A stretch of DNA of 64,000 bases from Rhodococcoides fascians A25f (GCF_000760935.2 NZ_CP049744.1:2759501-2823500), one strand, 5' to 3'; shown: positions 31,747 to 40,703, counted from the stretch's first letter. Notes: generated by a model not told the origin, from the sequence alone. Translations and numbers: made by a program.

Positions 31747-32163
31747 TCAGTCCGTCGGACGGCCTTCTCCAGCCGAAGGGGACTCTCTCGTCGATTGTGC
31801 CACTTCCAGAGCGGCGAGTGCCTCACGGAGTGCGGCGGCTTCGTCGGCCCCCACCTGTCCGACGAAGTGGACGAGTGCGGCAGCGCGTCCACCGGACGCG
31901 GGTGCCTGCGACAACGCGTCGACCATCAGGCTCGCAACCAGCTCGTCTCGTCCGTGGAGGGGCGCATACCGGTGAGCTCGGTCGTCGCGCTGCTGAACGA
32001 CCAGCTTCTTCTTCGCCAACCGCTGCAACACCGTCATCACCGTCGTGTACGCGAGCTCGCGATGCGTCGCGAGTGCTTCGTGTACCTGTCGAACGGTCTG
32101 GGGATCCGTCGACTCCCACAGATGGTCCATCACTGCGCGCTCTAGTTCACCAAGACCAGCCAT
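31747..32163 (-). CDS. blaI: BlaI-family transcriptional repressor
   Basis: A 138-residue winged-helix repressor: LGELERAVMDHLWESTDPQTVRQVHEAL and TTVMTVLQRLAKKKLVVQQRDDRAHRYAPL form the DNA-binding domain, the rest dimerises. ATG at 32163 is preceded by a short region containing the 19-bp operator. In mycobacteria the homologue represses beta-lactamase and other genes and is relieved by BlaR; no beta-lactamase gene is in this window. It probably controls itself and the divergent esterase gene. Confidence 0.93.
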   Translation of the reverse strand: MAGLGELERAVMDHLWESTDPQTVRQVHEALATHRELAYTTVMTVLQRLAKKKLVVQQRDDRAHRYAPLHGRDELVASLMVDALSQAPASGGRAAALVHFVGQVGADEAAALREALAALEVAQSTRESPSAGEGRPTD

Positions 32164-32197
32164 TCTTCTTACTCTACGGCTACTCCGACGCTGATGC

Positions 32198-32216
32198 GTA
32201 CTACCCGTGGTAGTAC
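32198..32216. promoter_or_regulatory. BlaI operator, perfect 19-bp palindrome
   Basis: GTACTACCCGTGGTAGTAC: two perfectly complementary 8-base arms around CGT. It matches the TACTAC...GTAGTA type of BlaI/MecI operators. It lies 34 bases upstream of the blaI ATG and in the divergent region before the esterase/synthase pair. Confidence 0.85.
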
Positions 32217-32364
32217 CTACCGTCAGGGCAGTGTGGGTTCGGTCATAGTCCTGGCGTCTCGAATCGACGGGTCTCCACGGGGAGCACCTCGGGGCGAATA
32301 TCCTTCTCACGTGATCGTGCCGCCCCGCGGCCCGACTCTTCGAGAAGTGAGCGGAGACGCAAGA

Positions 32365-33666
32365 GTGGAGTGGTTCGATTCTCTGTCGTTGATCGACGGC
32401 CCGGTACCGGTGATCGTGTCCGTTCTCGGCGCGCTCGGTGGAGTGTGGTTGGTCGTCTCGTCGTCGCGGCGATACTCGAGACGTGCACTGCCGATCGCGG
32501 CGACGGTTGCGATCGTTGTCACGGCTCTCGGTTACGTGGTGGTCGAGAAGGTATGGCGACCGTTTCCGGATCCGATAGCCACCTCGATCTACGTCTGGAT
32601 CGGCGTGGGTCTCGCCGCACTGTTCGCGGTGGTCTCCCGCTTGCTCGCAGCTCGTGGGGTGCTGGGCAAACTGACGACGGTGGTGGCAGCGATCCTCGTG
32701 GTCGCAGCTGCGGCGCTGCACGTCAACCTGGAGTTCGATGCATATCCCACCGTGGGCAACGCCCTCGGAGTCGAGTCCGCTGCCCGTATCCAGTTCTCGG
32801 ATGTGCCGGCCGCGGTGGCGCAGACCGTCAGCGGTTCGCCCCTGGATTCGGTGTGGACCGCACCTGCTGATCTGCCGACCGCAGGACGTGTCACCTCGGC
32901 ACCGATCCCGGCCACCGCGTCCAACTTCTCAGCTCGGGACGCCGAGATCTATCTCCCGCCCGCGTATTTCGCCGATCCTCGCCCGTTGCTGCCGGTCCTG
33001 GTGTTGCTCGCGGGTCAGCCGGGTGCGCCCGAGGACTGGCTCAACGGCGGAAAGCTCGCCCAGACCATGGACAACTTTGCCCGTGACCATGCCGGTCTTG
33101 CGCCCGTCGTGGTTGTCGCGGACGGCACCGGGTCATCGATCGCCAATCCACTCTGTGTCGATTCGCCGCTGGGGAACGTGGACACGTATCTGTCCCGGGA
33201 CGTTCCCGATTGGATCGACGCCACCTTGCAGGTGGACCGCGATCGCGCTCACTGGGCGATCGGTGGATTGTCCTACGGTGGCACGTGCTCCATTCAGATG
33301 GCGACCAATCACCCCGACGTCTATCCCACCTTTCTCGACCTGTCGGGTCAACGCGAGCCCACCCTCGGGGATCGGGATCGAACCGTGCAGCAGGCCTTCG
33401 GCGGCAATTCTGCGGCATTCACCGCGATCAACCCGCTCGACCTGCTCAAATCGCGTCGGTACCCCGACTCGGCCGGTATTTTCGTCGTGGGCTCGGACGA
33501 CAAGGATTACAAACCGGGTCAACAAGAGATGTACGACGCGGCGAAGGCCGCTGGAATGGATGTGCAGTACGTGGAAGTACCTGGCGGACACAGCTTCGCA
33601 GTGTGGTCGGAAGGCCTGCGTCGTGAACTCCCATGGCTGGCAACGAGAACAGGGCTGACTTCGTGA
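32365..33666 (+). CDS. Membrane-anchored alpha/beta-hydrolase esterase
   Basis: A 433-residue protein with about four N-terminal hydrophobic helices (PVPVIVSVLGALGGVWLV; ALPIAATVAIVVTALGYVVV; IYVWIGVGLAALFAVVS; VAAILVVAAAALHV) and a C-terminal alpha/beta-hydrolase domain of the esterase D/antigen-85-like shape. The nucleophile is in GGLSYGGTCS; GGHSFAVW carries the catalytic His. GTG at 32365 has GCGGAG upstream; the frame is open to 32194. The stop overlaps the next start (GTGA). Next to an aminoacyl-phosphatidylglycerol synthase it may hydrolyse aminoacylated lipids, as known for such pairs in Corynebacterium and Enterococcus. The exact reaction is inferred. Confidence 0.75.
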   Translation: MEWFDSLSLIDGPVPVIVSVLGALGGVWLVVSSSRRYSRRALPIAATVAIVVTALGYVVVEKVWRPFPDPIATSIYVWIGVGLAALFAVVSRLLAARGVLGKLTTVVAAILVVAAAALHVNLEFDAYPTVGNALGVESAARIQFSDVPAAVAQTVSGSPLDSVWTAPADLPTAGRVTSAPIPATASNFSARDAEIYLPPAYFADPRPLLPVLVLLAGQPGAPEDWLNGGKLAQTMDNFARDHAGLAPVVVVADGTGSSIANPLCVDSPLGNVDTYLSRDVPDWIDATLQVDRDRAHWAIGGLSYGGTCSIQMATNHPDVYPTFLDLSGQREPTLGDRDRTVQQAFGGNSAAFTAINPLDLLKSRRYPDSAGIFVVGSDDKDYKPGQQEMYDAAKAAGMDVQYVEVPGGHSFAVWSEGLRRELPWLATRTGLTS

Positions 33667-36317
33667 ACGTGACCGAGCCGGAGCTACCCGCGACAGTCAC
33701 CTCGTCGTCGGCAGAGGCCGACGCAGGCGACGTCGCCGGACCTTCGTGGATATCGAAGCGAACCAAGGCGTTGAAGTTGGGATCGTCCGCAGCGATGCGT
33801 CAGATTCGCAGATTGTGGTCGCTCATCGTGTTCGGAGCGGTGGGGGCCCCGGTCAGTTTCACGTTGCTTGCGATCGTGTGGTTGACCGGTATCGCTGCGG
33901 CCGTGTTCGACGATCGTGGCGAATTGGACAAGTACTTCGCCGTGGGCATCATGCCGTTCGAGCACTGGCACCTGTGGACCCCGCTGACCTCGGGATTGGC
34001 GGCTCCCAATATCGCCGGTTGTGTGGTGGCGACTGTTGCCGTTCTGCTCGCCGCTGCGCCTATCGAGCGCCGGACAGGGTCCCGTCGCTTTGCCATCGCT
34101 GCGTTCGTCACCCAGGTAGCCGGTTCGCTGCTCGGTCTCGGTCTCGCAGCTCTGGCCAAGACCTTCGATGCCGATTGGGGTTTCCGGCTGCACGTCGGAA
34201 CCGCGGTAGGTCCGACGACCTGGATATTCGGCGTGGTGCTGGTTGCGACCTCGCGGATGGATACGTTGTGGCGCAGACGGATCCGCGTCGGCGTGCTGGC
34301 ACTGCTGGTGACGTTGGCCCTGTTCGGTGGGCACCTACAGGACGTGGTTCGACTGGCCGCCGCGGTGATCGGTCTCGTCGTGGGGCCGTGGATCGTCGGT
34401 CGGTCGGCACGTGGCCCTCGATTGGCGGGTACCCAACGCGAAGGCCGCGTGCTGGTTGCGCTCATCGTTGCTGCGAGTGCATTGGGTCCGGTTCTGGCGG
34501 CCCTGAGCCCCAACGCTGTCGGTCCGTTCGCCGTCCTTCGAGATGTGGTTCGAGGAGTTCCCTACACGGCAGCCGAGGTGCGCGAGATTTGTGCCGATGC
34601 GACCACCGATCCGGTGGAGTGCCGTCGCGGTCTGCTCGATCTCAGGCTCGGCGGCGTCGGTCCGACGATTCTGAGCATCATGCCCTCCCTGTTCTTGCTG
34701 GTGATCAGCGACGGCCTTCGGCGAGGCAGGCGTTTCGCGTGGGCTCTGGCGATGGTCTCCCAGCTGATCCTGCTCGCACTGTCGGTGGCCAACTTCGCCA
34801 TTCGGTTCCTGGAGGCCGGCGACGACCAGTCGCTGTTCTACGGACTCGAATCGCCGACCGCGTATCGCACCGCGGTGCCGTTCTTGCTACCACTGATCGT
34901 GCTGGTGGTTCTCTTGGTCACGCGCAAGTTCTTCGACGTGTCGGCGCCCTCGGGCACCTACCGGCGGTGGGCGGCGTCGGTGATCGGGGTCGGGGTGGGA
35001 CTCGGCGTGGTCTACACGGTCGGTGGGTACCTCGCGCGCGGCGGCTTTGCCGATTCGCCGTCGTTCGGTGGTTTGCTGTCGGACTTCCCGCAGCGCCTGA
35101 TTCCGCCCGTCTATCTGCAATGGCTCGAACCCGCTCTGCTGCCACAGAGCATTCCCACAACCTTGCTGTTCGAGTGGACCGGCGTGGTGTTCTGGTCGGT
35201 GGTCTGTGTTTTCGCTGCGAGCACCTTCCTGACTCCGGTGTACGGGACGGAGACCGACGCGACCGAACGGGCGCGCGGACTGCTCATGGCGAGCAGCGGT
35301 TCGGCGCTGTCGTGGATGACGACCTGGCGCGGAAACAAGTACTGGTTCGGCCCCGACGGCCGCAGTTACGTCGCCTACCGCGTCATCTCGGGTGTAGCTC
35401 TGACCACCGGCGATCCAGTGGGTCCGCGAGAGTCGTTGCGGGACAACGTCGTCGAATTCGCCGAGTTCGCGTCGAAGAACGGCTGGATACCGTGTTTCTA
35501 TTCCGTCACCCCCGATGTTCGCCGCATCACCGATTCTCTCGGCTGGGGCGGAATCCAGGTGGGTGAGGAGACGGTGCTCGACCTGGACGGAATCGCTTTC
35601 ACCGGCAAGCGTTTCCAAGACGTGCGCACGGCACTGAATCGGGCGAAGAAGGCGGGTGTCGTAGCCGAATGGATTCGTTTCCCGTCGGCACCACTGGCCA
35701 TCACCGATCAGATCACCGCGATTTCGGAGGAATGGGTAGCAGACAAGGGCATGCCCGAGATGGGGTTCACCCTCGGCGGTCTCGAGGAGGTCGACGACGA
35801 GAACGTCCGCTGCCTGATCGCGGTCGACGAGCATCGGACCGTGCACGGCGTGACCTCGTGGATGCCGGTGTACGAGGACGGCGTCATCGTCGGATGGACG
35901 CTCGACTTCATGCGCCGTCGTTCGGAGGGCTTTCGGCCGACGATGGAATTTCTCATCGCGTCGGCTGCTCTGCTGCTCGAGCAGGAGGGTGCCAGATTCC
36001 TCAGTTTGTCCGGCGCACCGCTGGCAAAGGTCGACGAGAAGCAACCCGAACACGTCTCCAGCGCAGAGCAGTCGACCCTGTCGGGACTGCTCGAACGGTT
36101 GCTCGACGTGCTCGGACGCACCCTCGAACCCGTCTACGGATTCCGTTCTCTCCTGGCATTCAAATCCAAGTTCCAGCCTCGCTACGAACCGATGCACATG
36201 ACGTTCGCGGATCCGGCCGCACTGCCCAGTATCGGTAACGCGATCGGTCGGGCCTACCTGCCCGACGTGTCGATCGGTCAGGGGTTCAAGCTGGTGCGCA
36301 CCATGATCGAGCGGTGA
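33663..36317 (+). CDS. Aminoacyl-phosphatidylglycerol synthase-like membrane protein (DUF2156 / MprF-like)
   Basis: An 884-residue protein. The N-terminal ~500 residues hold many membrane helices, the first of which have a rhomboid-like look (HWHLWTPLTSGL). The C-terminal ~330 residues are a DUF2156 tandem GNAT-like catalytic domain: GSALSWMTTWRGNKYWFGPDGR, RVISGVALTTGDPVGP, KRFQDVRTALNRAKKAGV, FMRRRSEGFRPTMEFLIASA. This family transfers amino acids from aminoacyl-tRNA to membrane lipids, which changes surface charge and peptide or drug resistance. GTG at 33663 (GTGA overlap with the esterase) is preferred; an ATG at 33633 is the alternative. The amino acid and lipid cannot be told. Confidence 0.85.
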   Translation: MNVTEPELPATVTSSSAEADAGDVAGPSWISKRTKALKLGSSAAMRQIRRLWSLIVFGAVGAPVSFTLLAIVWLTGIAAAVFDDRGELDKYFAVGIMPFEHWHLWTPLTSGLAAPNIAGCVVATVAVLLAAAPIERRTGSRRFAIAAFVTQVAGSLLGLGLAALAKTFDADWGFRLHVGTAVGPTTWIFGVVLVATSRMDTLWRRRIRVGVLALLVTLALFGGHLQDVVRLAAAVIGLVVGPWIVGRSARGPRLAGTQREGRVLVALIVAASALGPVLAALSPNAVGPFAVLRDVVRGVPYTAAEVREICADATTDPVECRRGLLDLRLGGVGPTILSIMPSLFLLVISDGLRRGRRFAWALAMVSQLILLALSVANFAIRFLEAGDDQSLFYGLESPTAYRTAVPFLLPLIVLVVLLVTRKFFDVSAPSGTYRRWAASVIGVGVGLGVVYTVGGYLARGGFADSPSFGGLLSDFPQRLIPPVYLQWLEPALLPQSIPTTLLFEWTGVVFWSVVCVFAASTFLTPVYGTETDATERARGLLMASSGSALSWMTTWRGNKYWFGPDGRSYVAYRVISGVALTTGDPVGPRESLRDNVVEFAEFASKNGWIPCFYSVTPDVRRITDSLGWGGIQVGEETVLDLDGIAFTGKRFQDVRTALNRAKKAGVVAEWIRFPSAPLAITDQITAISEEWVADKGMPEMGFTLGGLEEVDDENVRCLIAVDEHRTVHGVTSWMPVYEDGVIVGWTLDFMRRRSEGFRPTMEFLIASAALLLEQEGARFLSLSGAPLAKVDEKQPEHVSSAEQSTLSGLLERLLDVLGRTLEPVYGFRSLLAFKSKFQPRYEPMHMTFADPAALPSIGNAIGRAYLPDVSIGQGFKLVRTMIER

Positions 36318-36323
36318 CCGCGG

Positions 36324-37193
36324 CTAGACGGCTGTGGATGGGCCCGCGGCGGAGTCGTCCGCGGACCTGACAGGCCCTCCGACCGACCCGTACACGTGCC
36401 GGGTCCCGATCGGAACGATGAGAGGTCGATCGGACATCGGGTCTTCGATCACGGTGGCCTCGAGGCCGAAGACGTCGAGCAACAACTGCTCCGATATGAC
36501 GTCCTGAGGTCGGCCGGAAGTAACGATCTGCCCCTGCTTCATGACGATCAACCGGTCGCTGTAGCGAAGTGCAAGATTGAGATCGTGCAGCACCATCACG
36601 ATCGTCCGTCCGAGCTCGGCGTGCAGTCGATCGACGAGATCGAGGACCTCGATGGAGTGTGCGAGGTCGAGGTACGTCGTCGGCTCGTCCAGCAACAGGA
36701 TGTCGGTGCCCTGGGCCAGCGCCATGGAGATCCACGCTCTCTGACGCTGACCGCCCGAGAGTTCGTCGACGGGTCGGTCGGCGAGGTCGCCGACTCCGGT
36801 CAACTCGAGTGCGTTCGCCACCTCGGCCTCGTCGTCGGAGCTCCACTGCCTTATCCACGATTGGTGGGGATGACGACCACGTGAGACGAGGTCTGCGACA
36901 GTCAGACCTTCGGGGGCGGTCGGGGCCTGCGGCAACATGCCGAGAGTCCGGGCAACCTCTTTGGTCTTCATCGAGGAGATCGCTCGGCCGTCGAGCATCA
37001 CACTGCCCGCCTTGGGCTTGAGCAAGCGACCGAGCGAACGCAGGAGCGTCGACTTCCCGCAGCCGTTGGGTCCGATGACCGTGGTGATGACTCCGGTGTG
37101 AATTTCGAGGTCGAGGTGCTCGACAATGGTGCGATCGCCGTAACCGAGGCTGAGATCCTGCGCGATCAGACGCGAGGGGTGGCTGGTGGTCAT
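36324..37193 (-). CDS. Iron-chelate ABC transporter, ATP-binding subunit (FecE/FepC-like)
   Basis: A 289-residue ABC ATPase. Walker A GPNGCGKST at 41-49, the LSGGQRQRAW signature, Walker B ILLLDEPTTYLD and a later switch His (VLHDLNLALRYSD) are all present. The length and the FGLEATVIEDPMSDRPL tail are usual for the ferric-siderophore group. The start overlaps the permease stop by 4 bases. It powers import with the two FecCD-type permeases; no substrate-binding protein gene is present here. Confidence 0.93.
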   Translation of the reverse strand: MTTSHPSRLIAQDLSLGYGDRTIVEHLDLEIHTGVITTVIGPNGCGKSTLLRSLGRLLKPKAGSVMLDGRAISSMKTKEVARTLGMLPQAPTAPEGLTVADLVSRGRHPHQSWIRQWSSDDEAEVANALELTGVGDLADRPVDELSGGQRQRAWISMALAQGTDILLLDEPTTYLDLAHSIEVLDLVDRLHAELGRTIVMVLHDLNLALRYSDRLIVMKQGQIVTSGRPQDVISEQLLLDVFGLEATVIEDPMSDRPLIVPIGTRHVYGSVGGPVRSADDSAAGPSTAV

Positions 37194-38290
37194 ACGGAAG
37201 CCTTTCGATTACTGCGAACGAGAAGGTACAGAAGGAACGGTCCGCCGAGGGCCGAGGTGACGATGCCGACCGGAAGTTCGACCGGCAGAATCGTTCGAGC
37301 GATCAGATCGCTCGCTACGACGAGTAATCCACCGAGCAGTGCCGACGCAATGATGGGCGGACCAGGCGTTCGCAGGATTCGGAGTGCGATCTGTGGCGCT
37401 GCCAGTGCAACGAATCCGATGGGTCCGGCCGCGGCAGTGGCGATGGCGGCAAGAGCGACGGCGGACAAGAGCATCATGGCCTGGCTGTGTTGCAGGCGTA
37501 TTCCGAGCGATCGGGCGTTGTCGTCACCCAGGCGTAGCGCGCCCAGGGTGAACGTCGCGATGACCGTGCCACCGCCGACGAGTACGACAGCGGCCGCGAC
37601 CGGCCAGACCGACGCCCAGTTGGCACCGTTGAGTGAGCCGTTGAGCCACACCTGAGCGCGCGAGACGTCGTTGATGTCGGCGCTGATCAGTAGCCATCCG
37701 ATGACGGCAGTAAGCATGGCGTTGACCGCAATTCCCACCAGGATGAGCCGGAAACCGTCGACACCTTTTCGCCAGGCGAGGGTGTAGATCGCGATTGCGG
37801 TGAGCACACCGCCGATCAAGGCCGCAAGCGGCAGGCCCAGAGTGGCGAGCAGACCGCTGAAGCTGCCGCCTCCGCCGAGCACGATCAGCGCGACGGCTGC
37901 GGCACTGGAACCGGCGGTGATACCGAGGATGTCGGGGCTGGCGAGCGCGTTGCGGGAAATCGACTGGGTGATGGCTCCGGAGATACCGAGGGCAGCTCCG
38001 ACGAGGAGGCCGGTGAGCGATCGAGGCAGCCGCAGATCCATGACGATGAAGCGCTCGATCCTCGAGCCGCCTCCGAGAAGTACGTCGAGAACCTGTGCGA
38101 TCGACAGAGGAAAGTCACCACGTCCGATGTTGATGCACATCACCAGCACGAGGGCTGCCGCCAGCAGGACGGTGGCGATGACCATCAGCGGTCGTCGGAC
38201 CAAGGAAATGGGGCCGAGACGAAACGCGGGTCGGGCGCGAACGACGCCCTTGTCGGACGACGGCGGTGTCGACTGCAGATCGGTTGTCAC
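37190..38290 (-). CDS. Iron-chelate ABC transporter permease (FecCD family)
   Basis: A 366-residue permease with about nine to ten membrane helices and FecCD hallmarks: RLPRSLTGLLVGAALGISGAI, NALASPDILGITAGSSAAAV, LGDDNARSLGI, GPIGFVALAAPQIAL. It pairs with the larger RDD-fused permease and the ATPase in one overlapping operon. Starts GTG, overlapping the upstream stop. Confidence 0.93.
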   Translation of the reverse strand: MTTDLQSTPPSSDKGVVRARPAFRLGPISLVRRPLMVIATVLLAAALVLVMCINIGRGDFPLSIAQVLDVLLGGGSRIERFIVMDLRLPRSLTGLLVGAALGISGAITQSISRNALASPDILGITAGSSAAAVALIVLGGGGSFSGLLATLGLPLAALIGGVLTAIAIYTLAWRKGVDGFRLILVGIAVNAMLTAVIGWLLISADINDVSRAQVWLNGSLNGANWASVWPVAAAVVLVGGGTVIATFTLGALRLGDDNARSLGIRLQHSQAMMLLSAVALAAIATAAAGPIGFVALAAPQIALRILRTPGPPIIASALLGGLLVVASDLIARTILPVELPVGIVTSALGGPFLLYLLVRSNRKASV

Positions 38291-39762
38291 AGGCCGACCA
38301 ACTTCCGACGACGAACGAGAGCGATGAAGAACGGCGCGCCGATCAGGGCCAGAACGATGCCCACCTGGAGCTCACCCGGGCGCACGACGACCCGTCCGAC
38401 GACGTCGGCGATCATGAGCATCACACCGCCCATGAGGCTTGCATAGGGGACCAGCCAGCGGTAGTCGGGTCCGGTCACCGCTCGGGCGATGTGCGGTACG
38501 ACGAGGCCCACGAAGGCGATCGGCCCGCATGCTGCGGTCGCTGCCCCGGTCAGCAGGGTGATAGCGAGGATCCCGACGGTACGGGTGACCGCAATGTTGG
38601 TCCCCAGTGAGCGCGCGACATCCTCACCGAGGCTCATGACGTTCAGGCCGGGAGTGCTCGCGACTGCGATGAGGACGCCGATCACCAGGAACGGCAATAC
38701 CTGCCACAACACGTCCAGGCCGCGTCCTGCGACCGATCCGACCACCCAGAAGCGGTAGCCGTCCAGACTGGTCTGATCGAGCAGGACGACGGCGTTGGTC
38801 ATCGCCGAGAGGAAGAATGCGACGCCGGCCCCGGCCAACGCGAGATTGACCGGACTCGATCTGCCCGACCCGATCGACGACAGTCCGAACACGACGACGC
38901 TCGCCGCCGCCGAACCGGCGAACGCGAACCACAGGTATTGACTCGGCGAGGTGAACCGGAACAGGTAGATGGCCATCACGACGAAGAACGCCGCGCCCGA
39001 GTTGAGGCCCAGCAGGCTGGCGTCGGCCAACGGGTTGCGTGTGTGCCCTTGGATGAGAGCGCCTGCGATGCCGAGCGCAATACCCACGACCAGTGCAAGC
39101 ACAGTGCGGGGAACTCGCAGCGTGCGCACGATGATGTCGGTGTCGGTACCCGTCGAATTCAGCAGGGCGTGGGCTATCTCGGCGAAGGTCAGGGGTCGAG
39201 CGCCGATGGCGATGCTGGCGAGAATTCCGGCCACGAGAGCGGCGACGAGTACGGCCAGGCCAAGCAATCTCCGGCGCCGAATGGCAGCGACCGAACCGTC
39301 CTTGGGAATGGGCTCGAATCCTTCTGCTGCAGCGACCTTTTCGCGCACCACCTCCGACGACGCAGAGCCGATCCGAAACTGGCGACGCAGCGCTCGACGT
39401 GCGCCGATCGGGCCGTGGGTGACGGTGTCTCGCAGCGTCAGCCCCAGCCATCGCTTGCCGGTGCTCTGGCCGTCGTTGCCGTCGCGGTACCCGCGGTTCC
39501 AGACGAACAGAGCCAGAGCGACGCACACCGAAATCGCGCCGAATACGAATCGGTCCGCTTGTCCGCCCCCGTTGTCGTCACGCAGTGCGTCGACGATCGA
39601 CCATCCGACGAACAACGGGACCACGACGATCAGGGCGTCGATGGCGCCTGCCGCGATGCAGGAGCTCCGCGGCGGCGGGCCGTCGGGCACGTTCTCGGTC
39701 CCGTACTGCTCATCGGGAGACCGGCGAGCGCCGTGCGGGCCGAGTAGCGGAGCTGTGGTCAC
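38287..39762 (-). CDS. FecCD-family permease with an N-terminal RDD domain
   Basis: A 491-residue permease, about 150 residues longer than usual. Residues ~30-135 form an RDD-type membrane domain: AIDALIVVVPLFVGW, WNRGYRDGNDGQSTGKRWLGL and RRALRRQF correspond to the three conserved RDD blocks. From about 165 on it is a standard FecCD permease (RVPRTVLALVVGIALGIAGALIQ, RNPLADASLLGLNSGAAF, GPIAFVGLVVPHIAR). GTG start with GGAG nearby, downstream of an IdeR box. The fusion may regulate or stabilise the complex; its role is unknown. Confidence 0.88.
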   Translation of the reverse strand: MTTAPLLGPHGARRSPDEQYGTENVPDGPPPRSSCIAAGAIDALIVVVPLFVGWSIVDALRDDNGGGQADRFVFGAISVCVALALFVWNRGYRDGNDGQSTGKRWLGLTLRDTVTHGPIGARRALRRQFRIGSASSEVVREKVAAAEGFEPIPKDGSVAAIRRRRLLGLAVLVAALVAGILASIAIGARPLTFAEIAHALLNSTGTDTDIIVRTLRVPRTVLALVVGIALGIAGALIQGHTRNPLADASLLGLNSGAAFFVVMAIYLFRFTSPSQYLWFAFAGSAAASVVVFGLSSIGSGRSSPVNLALAGAGVAFFLSAMTNAVVLLDQTSLDGYRFWVVGSVAGRGLDVLWQVLPFLVIGVLIAVASTPGLNVMSLGEDVARSLGTNIAVTRTVGILAITLLTGAATAACGPIAFVGLVVPHIARAVTGPDYRWLVPYASLMGGVMLMIADVVGRVVVRPGELQVGIVLALIGAPFFIALVRRRKLVGL

Positions 39763-39798
39763 AGTGTCGTGACTCCTCGCTGTATCGAAGGGACTCGT

Positions 39799-39817
39799 TT
39801 AGGTTACGGAACCCTTG
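39799..39817. promoter_or_regulatory. Weaker candidate IdeR/DtxR site
   Basis: TTAGGTTACGGAACCCTTG agrees with the IdeR consensus TTAGGTTAGGCTAACCTAA at about 13 of 19 positions, including the first 8. It is closer to the permease start than the strong box, so it may add to iron control of the importer operon. Confidence 0.4.
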
Positions 39818-39867
39818 CTTTCCATGTGAGGTGAGGTAAGGGTAGCGGTACCTGATTCCCAAAATTA

Positions 39868-39886
39868 TCTGGTTAGGCTAACCTAC
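39868..39886. promoter_or_regulatory. IdeR/DtxR iron box in divergent region
   Basis: TCTGGTTAGGCTAACCTAC agrees with the IdeR consensus TTAGGTTAGGCTAACCTAA at 16 of 19 positions, with a perfect GGTTAGGCTAACC core. It lies between the importer operon and the divergent gene at 39942, so both are probably repressed by iron-loaded IdeR. Confidence 0.85.
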
Positions 39887-39941
39887 ATAACGAGTCGGGG
39901 TGCGACGAATCCACCCGCCACGAACTTCAAGGAGCGATCAG

Positions 39942-40703
39942 GTGTCAGTTGCAACGGCGGCATTCTCCAGCTGGGCCGATGTTCATCGATTCTCGAACCG
40001 ATCCGATGGGACGGCCCAGTTGGCCGACTCGTGTGAGACTCTTCGCGCGCTCAATCCCGATTACCCGCGGATGTACGCGGTGGCTGCCATGGCGAACGAG
40101 GGTAAGCGCCGGTGGTGGCAGTTGGCCGTCGGTCTCACGGACGGACGTGTCGAGCGGATGTACAGCCGGTCGCTCGAGGATCTGGACGTGCCGGAGGCTG
40201 CTGCAGTTCAGGTGGCCACTGCCTTGATTCACGCTGTGGTCGGCCGAGTATCCGCGCTGCTGGTCCTGGAGGCCCGGGCGTGGGATCCGGGCATCGACAA
40301 CATGTGGATCCACATGGACAGCGACGGTGGAATCGATTGGGCGGGTGTCGCGTCGCCGATCCTACGGGTGCTGCCCGGCGATCCCTCGGCGGGTGAGCCC
40401 GGCACGGTCACCCTTCCGTGCGAGGAGGCTCTGCTCGTCTGGACGGCGCATCGCTGCACGACGTCGCTCGGTGCGGTGTTTCGCGCGATTTCGGAGCGCG
40501 CTCCGCTCGATGTTCGCGTCTTCTGGGCCCTGGTCGGGGACGCGATTCTCGGCGCGTCGACGTACGTTCCGATTCTGGCCGGGGCGAGCGCGTCCGACGG
40601 AGCTCGTCGGGGTCAAATGCTGCTCGACGCCATGGTCGACGCAGGCGCTCCCGTCCGGTCACGCGCCGGGGTTCCCGGACGAGCGAGACTTCGGGTGTCC
40701 TGA
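39942..40703 (+). CDS. Iron-regulated protein of unknown function (possible FhuF-like)
   Basis: A 253-residue soluble protein divergent from the iron importer across an IdeR box. N-terminal blocks (SSWADVHRFS, AQLADSCETLRALNPDYPRMYAV) and the general shape recall FhuF-like siderophore-iron reductases, but the C-terminal CC...C cluster that binds 2Fe-2S in FhuF is absent, so either it is a different protein or a degenerate one. GTG has AAGGAG with correct spacing. Iron regulation is supported by the box; the function is not known. Confidence 0.6.
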   Translation: MSVATAAFSSWADVHRFSNRSDGTAQLADSCETLRALNPDYPRMYAVAAMANEGKRRWWQLAVGLTDGRVERMYSRSLEDLDVPEAAAVQVATALIHAVVGRVSALLVLEARAWDPGIDNMWIHMDSDGGIDWAGVASPILRVLPGDPSAGEPGTVTLPCEEALLVWTAHRCTTSLGAVFRAISERAPLDVRVFWALVGDAILGASTYVPILAGASASDGARRGQMLLDAMVDAGAPVRSRAGVPGRARLRVS

